A stretch of DNA of 64,000 bases from Porodaedalea pini (Eukaryota; Basidiomycota; Agaricomycetes; Hymenochaetales; Hymenochaetaceae), in contig NBAY01000001.1 in NCBI GenBank assembly GCA_002794775.1, forward strand, positions 2,666,001 through 2,730,000, given 5' to 3'. Both the position numbers and the translations under genes were made by a program. The notes under the pieces were generated by a model. It did no database searches. It was not told the DNA's origin and saw only the letters and a list, made by a program, of their open reading frames with translations. This document shows, piece by piece, positions 57,043-64,000 of the stretch. Each line of letters starts with the position of its first letter. Position 1 is the first letter of the stretch.

Positions 57043-57456
57043 TGTTAGGCGGGAGTCCGGGAGACGACTCGGACTGGGCAGGCCTCGGCTGACTGTCGTC
57101 TGGGACGTGCTATACTCGAGTGGAGACTCGGGACACGCTATACTCAGGCTAGGTCGTCGTGGAGGTAAGAGGATTAATACAAGTCTAAACTAATACAAGG
57201 GGGACGAGTCTCACCTAGGTCGTCGCGGAGGTAAGAGGAAAAGCAGAACAAGGAGTTCATGCGATTCCTGAGACCTTATATAGCGATGACCGTGAGACTA
57301 TATTACCTAACATTACATAATGAGTGGGAATGGAACGAATGAAGGCAGTGTGGGAATGATTGTGTAAGATGGGTAAATATAATGAAAAGGACGAATATAA
57401 TAAAGGAAATGGTAAAAGGGAAAATAAAGGAAAAGGTGAAAGTTCAGGTTCTAACA
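57043..57456 (-). repeat. 3' LTR (left on the map)
   Basis: 414 bp, TGTTAG...CTAACA. Contains two pairs of internal direct repeats in the part downstream of the transcript start: a TCGTCGYGGAGGTAAGAGGA unit and a GCTATACTC unit, each present twice. Confidence 0.95.
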
Positions 57457-57470
57457 TTACCCCCCCTTCA
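57457..57470 (-). other. Polypurine tract overlapping the pol stop codon
   Basis: On the minus strand, TGAAGGGGGGGTAA directly abuts the 3' LTR. The final TAA is the pol stop. Purine tracts at this place prime plus-strand DNA synthesis. Confidence 0.75.
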
Positions 57471-60400
57471 AGGTTGGGCGTCCCGACCAACCATGATCGC
57501 GGTCGTCAGGCTCGGTGTCGACGAAGAGTGGACGGAGTCGTTGACGAGGGATGTCGAGTTTCCGAGGTGCACCGGGATGTTTGAGGTAGAACTCAGCGAT
57601 CGCCTCCTTCGCGTTTTCGCTGAAGTCCATCTCAGGCTGCCAAGTAGGTTCATTGTAGCCGACCCACTTGACAAGGTACTGTAGTTTCCCTCGGTGTAGA
57701 CGTGAGTCTAAGACTTCCTCGAGTTCGTACTCTTCCTCGTTGTCAACGATGTCTGGCGGTGGCGGCGGCGGTTGCTTCTGGCTTTCAAAGGACGGTTCGA
57801 CGGCGGGTTTCAACAGGGCTTCATTGAAGACAGGGTGGACCTTTTTCCATCGCTTTGGGAGTTTGAGCTTGTACGCGCTCGCTCCTACTTTGTCGACGAC
57901 GTCAAAGGGGCCGTACCATTTGTCTGCGAGTTTCTTTGTTGGCGAGTCCGTGCTGATGTTTCGCCCATCAAGGAAGACCTTGTCTCCAGCCCTGTACTCC
58001 ACTGAAGCTCCTGCTGTCCGGTCATGGTAGCGCTTCATGTCCTCTGCTGCCTTGACTAGGTTGTCCTTAGCAACGCGATGAGTCTCCTTGATGTGCTTTG
58101 CGAATTCTTCCGCTGACATGTTAGCAGATGAGGTTCGCGTCGTGTCGAAGCTCAAGGGGTGACGTCCTGTGTTCGCGTAGAAGGGGGACATCTTCGTTGC
58201 TGAGTGTTCGCGGTTGTTGTATGCGAACTCTGCGAGGGGGAGCCAGTCCCTCCAGTCCGATTGCCGATGGTTAACGAAGAGTCGAAGGTACTGTTCGAGC
58301 TCTTGGTTGACGCGTTCCGTTTGACCATCCGTCTGTGGATGGTACGCTGTCGACGGGTTGCCTTCAATGTGCAGAAGTTTGTACAGCTCCTTCATCATCA
58401 ACGCATCGAACTGCGTGCCTCGGTCGTGGATGATCTTCTTCGGCAGGCCATGGAGGCGGAAGACATGGTCGCGGTACAGCTGGGCCATGCCTTCTGCTGA
58501 CAGCCTCGTCGTCGTCGGGATCGCATGCATCTGCTTCGAGAACCTATCCACGAAGACGCAGATTGCGTTGTGTCCCTTGGAGTCTGGGAGCTCTCCGATT
58601 AGGTCGACCGTAACAATTTCCCAGGGTCCTTCAGGAACAGCGTTTGGATGGAGCGGTCTAGACCTCGACGTTCTTAAGGCTTTCGTCCGTTGACAACGGT
58701 CGCATCCTCGGACGTATGCTCGGACGTCGGAGAACATCGATGCCCACCAGAAATCGCGACGGACGAGCTCTACTGTCTTCGACGCTCCTGGATGACCAGC
58801 CAGAACCGAGTCGTGGCACTCCCACAACACGGCCTCTTTTATCGTCGATGGAACATACACCTTGCCTTTCATCCGCCACAACTCGTCGATCTCCACCAAA
58901 CCCGTAGGCCTTTCCGACTCATCCTGCGCCCTCTGCGCTTCACCCACTCGTTCCACCACCTCGTCGCGCGATGTCCGCACCACTCCACGGTTCAACCACT
59001 TATCCTTGATGAACACGACCCCATCGTTGTCATCCTTGCCCTGATCGTAGCCCGCCATGCGCGATAGCAGGTCGGCCTTGCCCATCGTCTTGCCCGACTT
59101 GTGTTCAAGGTGGAAGTCGAATTCTTCAAGTTCGGTCCGCCAGCGAGCTTGGCGATAGCTCAGCTTCTGTGCCGATCTGAAGTAGGTGAGGTTGGCGTGG
59201 TCGGACCAGATTTCAATCTTGTGGCGAGCGCCAAGGAGGTATTGTCGCCACTCCTTGAGCGCCGAAACGATCGCGAGCATCTCCTTGTCGTAGATCTCGT
59301 AGTTTCGTTCCACCGGTTCAAGTGCCTCTGACCTGTAGGCGATCACCCTCCACTTCCCTTCCTGCTTCTGCAACAACACACCACCGAGCGCAAAGTTCGA
59401 CGAGTCCGCTTCTACGCGGAAAGGGCCCTTGTCATTGGCGATGGCTAGGACTGGAGGTGAGCAGAGACGTTGTCTCAGCTCCTCGAACGCTTCCTGCTGT
59501 TCGGTCTCCCATACCCAGTCCTTCTTGCCCGTTAACGACGTCAACGGTCGGACCACCTTGCTGTAGTCCTTAATAAACCGTCTCAGCCAGTTTCCCATAC
59601 CGAGGAACTGTTGTAGCTCCTTGAGGTTCCGTGGGACTGGCCAGTTCGCAATCGCCTCCGTCTTTGCCGGGTCAGCCCTGATCTCGCCATTGCCGATGAT
59701 GTGGCCAAGGTATTTGACGACCTTGGCGTCAAACTCGCACTTCTCCGGCTTCAAGTACAGGCCATTTTCTCGGAGGATCTGGAGTACGCGCCTTGACGTG
59801 TCGATATGCTCCTCAATGGTTTCCGAGAGGATCAGGATGTCGTCGAGGTATACGATAATCAAGTTCGCGTAGATTAGGTCCTTAAAGATGTGGTTAACAA
59901 AGGCCTGGAACGTGGCCGGCGCGTTGCAAAGGCCAAAAAACATGACCGTCGGTTCGAAGAGGCCCATGTTCGTGCGAAAAGCTGCCTTCCATTCGTCACC
60001 TTCGCGGATCCGGATATTGTAGTACCCCCAGCGAAGGTCAAGCTTAGTGATGTACTTCGCTTTCTTGACCTTGTCGACGAGTTCGTCAATGAGAGGGAGG
60101 GGATACTTGTTCTTGATCGTACCGTCATTGAGCTTACGGTAATCCTGGATGGGGCGTAGCGATTTGTCGGCCTTCTTTATGAAGAAGAAGGGCGACGCCA
60201 TGGGCGATATCGACCGTCGAATGCGACCCGACTTCAGATTTTCATCAAGGAAGTCCTTGAGCGACTGCTGCTCAGTTGGCGTGAGCGGGTAAATCTTACA
60301 GTCGCTCGGTTTGAAGTCAGGCTTCAAGTCGATGACATGGTCCCAGGGCCGGTGTTCCGGCAGCTTCTCAAAACCTTTTTCGCTGAAAACGTCGGCGTAG

Positions 60401-61128
60401 TCGTTGAGGTATGCGGGCCAGGACGCCTTGTCCATTCGCATCTCACTCACCCTCCTCATCTGCTCCACCGCCTTTTTCACCCTGCCTAGGTCCTCCACCG
60501 TCTCCTTCTCAATCGCGCATTCTTCTGGACAGCGGGTGAATTCGATTGAACCCGTTTTCCAGTCGACCTCCGGATTGTGACGTCGAAGCCAGTCGTACCC
60601 CAGGAAGATGTTTGACGACGCTAGGGACGTTACTGCGAGGACGATCCTCTCCCGGTGACGGCCGATCACGAGCTCGACGTCAACATACTCCTCGATCAGT
60701 CCGGCCTCATTGTGCGTGCCATCGGCGTTGAGCACTGCGAGGGGTCGAATGTAGCGTTTCGTTTCCAACCCGTACCTCTCGACGAATCTGACGTCGATGC
60801 AGGATCCCGTGCATCCCGAATCCACAAGGGCATGCGCATCTACTTCTCTCGCCTCACCCGCTATTTCATGCTCGACGGTCAGGAGAAGGTCCAGCTGGCG
60901 TCCGCCAGTTCCTCTCATGAACAGTTGCTCATACCTTTCCTCTTTGTTCACACCGGTGGGGACTTCGTAATCGGGAAAACCATCGACGTCGTTTGCATCT
61001 ATGTATTGTACAGACGGTTGGTTATATTTTAGCGAATCCGGATTTGAAGTCCCTTGTTCTTCTCGGTCAGTCGCCCCGATGGCTACGCCTGACCACTCGC
61101 AAAACCCTGCGAGTCGACGACCTCTTCG
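57457..61128 (-). CDS. Pol polyprotein: protease, RT, RNase H, integrase, chromodomain
   Basis: Open frame of about 1220 codons, -1 relative to gag and overlapping its 3' end by about 45 nt, without its own convincing ATG start. Domains in order: retropepsin (HALVDSGCTGSC, near residue 100), reverse transcriptase (YLDDILIL, near 425), RNase H (VEADSSNFALGGVL), integrase with the HHCC zinc finger (AGHPGASKT...CDRCQRTK) and DDE core (TVDLIGELP, DRGTQFD, HPQTDGQTERVN), and a C-terminal chromodomain (LEEVLDSRLHRGKLQYLVKW). This is the chromovirus lineage of Gypsy elements. All catalytic residues look intact. Expression is most likely by -1 frameshifting at 61107-61101. Confidence 0.92.
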   Translation of the reverse strand, partial: RRGRRLAGFCEWSGVAIGATDREEQGTSNPDSLKYNQPSVQYIDANDVDGFPDYEVPTGVNKEERYEQLFMRGTGGRQLDLLLTVEHEIAGEAREVDAHALVDSGCTGSCIDVRFVERYGLETKRYIRPLAVLNADGTHNEAGLIEEYVDVELVIGRHRERIVLAVTSLASSNIFLGYDWLRRHNPEVDWKTGSIEFTRCPEECAIEKETVEDLGRVKKAVEQMRRVSEMRMDKASWPAYLNDYADVFSEKGFEKLPEHRPWDHVIDLKPDFKPSDCKIYPLTPTEQQSLKDFLDENLKSGRIRRSISPMASPFFFIKKADKSLRPIQDYRKLNDGTIKNKYPLPLIDELVDKVKKAKYITKLDLRWGYYNIRIREGDEWKAAFRTNMGLFEPTVMFFGLCNAPATFQAFVNHIFKDLIYANLIIVYLDDILILSETIEEHIDTSRRVLQILRENGLYLKPEKCEFDAKVVKYLGHIIGNGEIRADPAKTEAIANWPVPRNLKELQQFLGMGNWLRRFIKDYSKVVRPLTSLTGKKDWVWETEQQEAFEELRQRLCSPPVLAIANDKGPFRVEADSSNFALGGVLLQKQEGKWRVIAYRSEALEPVERNYEIYDKEMLAIVSALKEWRQYLLGARHKIEIWSDHANLTYFRSAQKLSYRQARWRTELEEFDFHLEHKSGKTMGKADLLSRMAGYDQGKDDNDGVVFIKDKWLNRGVVRTSRDEVVERVGEAQRAQDESERPTGLVEIDELWRMKGKVYVPSTIKEAVLWECHDSVLAGHPGASKTVELVRRDFWWASMFSDVRAYVRGCDRCQRTKALRTSRSRPLHPNAVPEGPWEIVTVDLIGELPDSKGHNAICVFVDRFSKQMHAIPTTTRLSAEGMAQLYRDHVFRLHGLPKKIIHDRGTQFDALMMKELYKLLHIEGNPSTAYHPQTDGQTERVNQELEQYLRLFVNHRQSDWRDWLPLAEFAYNNREHSATKMSPFYANTGRHPLSFDTTRTSSANMSAEEFAKHIKETHRVAKDNLVKAAEDMKRYHDRTAGASVEYRAGDKVFLDGRNISTDSPTKKLADKWYGPFDVVDKVGASAYKLKLPKRWKKVHPVFNEALLKPAVEPSFESQKQPPPPPPDIVDNEEEYELEEVLDSRLHRGKLQYLVKWVGYNEPTWQPEMDFSENAKEAIAEFYLKHPGAPRKLDIPRQRLRPLFVDTEPDDRDHGWSGRPTLKGG

Positions 61129-62150
61129 TCATTGTCTTCTTCCTCCACATAGTCCTCCACCGTCGACCTTCGAGTGTCCACGACTTCCTCGAATGCCGAT
61201 TCCTTCATCGCGCCGAGCTCGTCAGCGATGAGGCAGCGTTCGCCCGGTGCCATCAGTTCCAACATACGCTGGATGATCGGCTTCGCCTGCGGGCATTTGT
61301 CCTTAAAGTGTCCCAGTCCGTCGCAAATCCAGCATGCGCGCTTTCGTTGCGCCTCATTCATCGAGACGTCCATCGGTTGGCCGGCACCTCCGAAAGTGAC
61401 GCCTGTCGCGTCACGTTTATCGGCGTGCGGGGCTGCTACCTGTCGGCGTGCAGGAGGCCCTTGTTGAGGCGTCGGACGGGGCGTGAATGGTAATGTACGG
61501 CCTCGTTGGATGGCGCGAATCTGCTGTTCGCCCCGATCGATCTCAATGGCCTTCTTTTTCCATGCCTCATACGTTGTTGGCACGGGCGTTGACCTCAACA
61601 TGCCGCGGACCACCTCGATGTTCATCGCGCGTTGCAGGCGGTCACAAATGACACCTTCGTCCTTCAGCTCCGCTGCCTTGATGATCACGTCGAGGTCCTG
61701 GAAGAACTGGTCGGCGGAGAGGTCCTTCTGGATCTTATCTCGGAACTTCTTCAGCGCCTTCTCCTTCCTGTTCGGATCATCGAAGGAGGCATCCAGTCGT
61801 TCCTGGAACTTGGCCCAGTCGTCCGTAAAGCTCACGACGCCATTTGTTGTGAATTCCTGGACGTAGTTTTGCGCCCACGTCGACGCATTGCCACCCTTGA
61901 GGTAAGAGAGGGCGACATAGATCTTGCTCGACGACGAGGGATACCTCGTGGGGTTCGCTGAGACAAAGAGTAGGACTTCGCGCTTAAAGTCGAGGTAGTC
62001 ATCGCTGCCAGCGAATTCGCGTGGCCGGGCGACGTCAATCGAGGGAGCTGGAGCTTGGGCTGCAGGGGCGTTCGTTGCTGCTCGGGTGAAGGCGGCAGCT
62101 ACGATTGCTGCGATCTCCTGTTGCTGCCTTTGAGTGAAACCTTCAGCCAT
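61083..62150 (-). CDS. Gag protein of the LTR retrotransposon
   Basis: 355 aa from ATG at 62150 to TAG at 61083-61085. The retrotransposon-gag core (ALSYLKGGNASTWAQ, FDDPNRKEKALKKFRDKIQK) is followed by a basic Pro-rich linker and one CCHC knuckle (CWICDGLGHFKDKC, about residue 270). The tail is acidic. It packages the element RNA into particles. The ATG is preceded by a 790-nt leader after the 5' LTR. Confidence 0.92.
   Translation of the reverse strand: MAEGFTQRQQQEIAAIVAAAFTRAATNAPAAQAPAPSIDVARPREFAGSDDYLDFKREVLLFVSANPTRYPSSSSKIYVALSYLKGGNASTWAQNYVQEFTTNGVVSFTDDWAKFQERLDASFDDPNRKEKALKKFRDKIQKDLSADQFFQDLDVIIKAAELKDEGVICDRLQRAMNIEVVRGMLRSTPVPTTYEAWKKKAIEIDRGEQQIRAIQRGRTLPFTPRPTPQQGPPARRQVAAPHADKRDATGVTFGGAGQPMDVSMNEAQRKRACWICDGLGHFKDKCPQAKPIIQRMLELMAPGERCLIADELGAMKESAFEEVVDTRRSTVEDYVEEEDNDEEVVDSQGFASGQA
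61101..61107 (-). promoter_or_regulatory. GGGTTTT slippery heptamer at the gag-pol overlap
   Basis: Read in the gag frame as CAG-GGT-TTT, the bases G-GGT-TTT fit X-XXY-YYZ for a -1 slip. After the slip the pol frame is open without a stop into the protease. It lies 16 nt before the gag stop. Confidence 0.65.
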
Positions 62151-62925
62151 CGCTGGTACAGGCGTATGTGTCAGGCGCTCAGGGGGTGTCAGCGGTGACG
62201 AGTCCCTACGGGGTGTACAATAGCCTCCTGGTTCGCTTGGGAGGACGACCGACGATGTCGAGACTGTCGGTGATGATGGTGCACGGGGAGGTCGAGGCGC
62301 CCAACGAGTTCGCTCGCCGGAAGACGGGTCAGTCGAGTACCAGGCGTGCCTAGTGTCACTCCACCAGAGATTATGAGTGACGTGGTTTCTGTCGTCCGCT
62401 ACGTACGATTGGCGTTCCGCGTCGTAGCGTGAAGAAGAGGGGAAAGCCCGCTGTTGTTCCTCGGTGAGATCTATCTTGACTACGTCGGGGGGGGAACAGG
62501 TAGGGGCTGGTTGTCCGGATGTACGTTACGCTGATGAAGGACAGGTTCGTCGGCGAGTTTGATGACCAAACGGAAGGAGGCGATCGAGATCACAATCGAC
62601 AACGACGTCGACGACTGTACACGGTGTGTTACCCACGTCCAGGTCAGATGGTTCCTCCACCAAAGAGAGAGACGGAGGGCCAGGGTGGGAGAGGGTTTCC
62701 TGATTAGGGTGTCAGGTCCTCCAAGGTCGAGTAGACGCCCAAATGCGGTAAGAGTCGGGGAAAGTCGGATTACTTAATACACGAACGTTCGAAAACGCCC
62801 GGGCAGGGTTGAGGGTTGTCGTTCGGGGGGTTTACACGTCAAGTCCGTCGAGGGGAGCGCTCCTCTAGACCGAGTGAAGGCGAGTCGGCAGCGACGACGT
62901 ACGCTGGGGATGAGCCTGGGTGGAG
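62151..62925 (-). other. Untranslated leader of the LTR retrotransposon
   Basis: Between the primer site and the gag ATG. Several short ORFs, none with a domain. Presumably holds the packaging signal. Confidence 0.6.
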
Positions 62926-62936
62926 GTTCTGCTTTT
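62926..62936 (-). other. Self-primer binding site, AAAAGCAGAAC
   Basis: One base after the 5' LTR. It does not begin with TGG, so it cannot pair with the CCA end of a tRNA in the usual way. It is exactly complementary (11 of 11) to GTTCTGCTTTT at 63144-63134 in the LTR. Confidence 0.75.
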
Positions 62937-63133
62937 ATGTTAGGCGGGAGTCCGGGAGACGACTCGGACTGGGCAGGCCTCGGCTGACTGTCATCTGGGA
63001 CGTGCTATACTCGAGTGGAGACTCGGGACACGCTATACTCAGGCTAGGTCGTCGCGGAGGTAAGAGGATTAATACAAGTCTAAACTAATACAAGGGGGAC
63101 GAGTCTCACCTAGGTCGTCGCGGAGGTAAGAGG

Positions 63134-63144
63134 AAAAGCAGAAC
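63134..63144 (-). other. Predicted 5' end of the element RNA (self primer)
   Basis: GTTCTGCTTTT, about 30 nt downstream of the TATA box, complementary to the primer site at 62926-62936. Confidence 0.65.
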
Positions 63145-63170
63145 AAGGAGTTCATGCGATTCCTGAGACC

Positions 63171-63177
63171 TTATATA
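63171..63177 (-). promoter_or_regulatory. LTR TATA box (TATATAA)
   Basis: Minus-strand TATATAA in the 5' LTR, 27-33 nt before the predicted transcript start. The same box lies at the equivalent place in the 3' LTR. Confidence 0.7.
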
Positions 63178-63351
63178 GCGATGACCGTGAGACTATATTA
63201 CCTAACATTACATAATGAGTGGGAATGGAACGAATGAAGGCAGTGTGGGAATGATTGTGTAAGATGGGTAAATATAATGAAAAGGACGAATATAATAAAG
63301 GAAATGGTAAAAGGGAAAATAAAGGAAAAGGTGAAAGTTCAGGTTCTAACA

Positions 63352-64000
63352 GTTGGGCGTTGTGGCTCTGGAGTAGGCGGAGTCCGGCGAGGGAGTCCGA
63401 GAAGACGTGAATTGAGTTGGTCGTGGAGCACGCATGCAGCAGGTGGGATAGAATCCAGCCCGGCAGGATCGTGAGAGCCAGGACCTCACAGTCGTAGGCG
63501 GTCTGGTGCTTGCCTAGTGGGAAAGCCTTGCGTCGGATCTCCAAATCGTGCTGATATGCGACAATGGAGGCGCCGGCGTGGTAGTCATTGGGGGAGGAGC
63601 CCATGCGCGAGCCGTCCGTGTAGATACAGATGGCCGCGCCGGGGGAGCGCTCCCAGGAGATGGCCTCCTGTTTGGCCGCGTCAGTGTCTGACTTGGTGAC
63701 GCGGCCGGTGGGAAGGTGGAAGTGGATCCTATCGCTGATACCCGCATACGGGTCTGACCAGGGAGGGGAAGGGTGGGGTGGCGTTGGGGCCACGGTGGGG
63801 ACTCGGTTATAAAGAGAGAAAGAAAAAGGGAGAGAGGAAGAATCGGGCCGGAAGGGAAGATTTCTACCTACTGAGTGCGGTGTTCTGTGAATACGGAGTG
63901 CGGCTTTTGTTTTATTAGCTCTAAATACGACGCAATTGGAAGAATAGAAGAGAAATATGACATAGCGGCTGGTTGGGCCCCCTTGTATACGCCTAGCAGG
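63352..64000 (-). mobile_element. Second LINE, 5' part as far as the window edge
   Basis: Minus-strand frame with the N-terminal half of an RNase H (IYTDGSRM, AYDCEVLAL, FSDSLAGLRLLQSHNA) running into the LTR at 63351. Joined across the Gypsy insertion (dropping one GTTGG copy), the frame continues directly into the 3' part at 57042. The reverse transcriptase should lie beyond the window. Bases 63352-63356 are the right target-site duplication. Confidence 0.85.

Larger units (their letters stand above)
57043..63351 (-). mobile_element. Gypsy/chromovirus LTR retrotransposon, apparently intact, self-primed type
   Basis: 6309 bp, coding on the minus strand. Order 5' to 3': LTR (63351-62938), primer site, leader, gag (62150-61083), pol (from about 61128 to 57457) with protease, RT, RNase H, integrase and chromodomain, polypurine tract, LTR (57456-57043). 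LTR ends are TGTTAG/CTAACA. The two LTRs are both 414 bp and differ at two positions I could find (C/T near 57108 and T/C near 57160). No stop or frameshift breaks gag or pol. It sits inside another LINE, so it is younger than that element. Confidence 0.95.
62938..63351 (-). repeat. 5' LTR (right on the map)
   Basis: 414 bp. On the minus strand it has U3 (63351-63145), a TATATAA box at 63177-63171 and a predicted start of transcription at 63144, giving R-U5 of 63144-62938. Confidence 0.95.

Noticed and set aside
62938..63351. Possible tRNA primer site next to the 5' LTR
   Set aside because: The sequence TAAAAGCAGAACC does not begin with TGG and matches no tRNA 3' end I know; self-priming fits better.
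1..64000. CRISPR arrays, rRNA or tRNA genes
   Set aside because: Looked for regular spaced repeats and tRNA-type T-loop/A-box text; nothing convincing was found.

Overview
The window is nuclear DNA of a filamentous basidiomycete, most likely an agaricomycete. Genes are dense and cut by many 45-70 nt introns. The encoded set is fungal (EMC1, Npr3, MICOS Mic26/27-like, Ubp6, bL31m, Bap31/Yet) together with basidiomycete-type families (DUF6533-like membrane proteins, a FunK1-type kinase remnant, chromodomain Gypsy elements, Tad-like LINEs). I resolved about 75 introns by matching reading frame and conserved motifs. Exon lists are given per gene; they are predictions from sequence, not transcript data.

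Layout. 1-565: 3' end of an unrecognised gene. 1160-2329: four-exon membrane protein. 2832-23573: a long inverted duplication. Its arms (2832-7619 and 18800-23573) each carry a near-identical copy of an unknown 641-aa membrane-protein gene plus a broken FunK1-like kinase remnant. They enclose an 11.2 kb single-copy core with a PP2A-like phosphatase (Ppg1-type), a catalytically degenerate trehalose synthase/phosphatase subunit (Tps3/Tsl1-like) and EMC1. 24324-29500: DMPK/AGC-type kinase, mitoribosomal bL31m, and a MICOS Mic26/27 homologue. 29700-35890: a nearly full-length LINE on the minus strand, with a gag-like ORF1 and an ORF2 stopped by two in-frame TGA codons. 38041-45126: a spliced retropepsin-like protein, Ubp6, an unknown coiled-coil protein and a Ure2p-like glutathione transferase. 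46076-55534: two DUF6533-like membrane proteins in inverted orientation around a small cytochrome oxidase subunit, a Bap31/Yet homologue and Npr3. 55987-64000: a second LINE, split inside its RNase H domain by a 6.3 kb Gypsy/chromovirus element with 414-bp LTRs and a 5-bp GTTGG target duplication.

The most interesting element is this LTR retrotransposon. It lacks a tRNA-type primer site next to its 5' LTR. Instead it has an 11-nt stretch perfectly complementary to the LTR sequence about 30 nt downstream of the TATA box, where the transcript should start. This is the hallmark of Tf1/sushi-type self-primed reverse transcription. It also carries a GGGTTTT heptamer placed to join gag and pol by -1 frameshifting, a polypurine tract that overlaps the pol stop codon, and a C-terminal chromodomain. 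The LTRs differ at only two sites I could see, so the insertion looks recent.

Other notable points are three GC-AG introns and a host gene with a retropepsin DTGA/ILG signature. The inverted arms could flip the phosphatase-Tps-EMC1 core by recombination.
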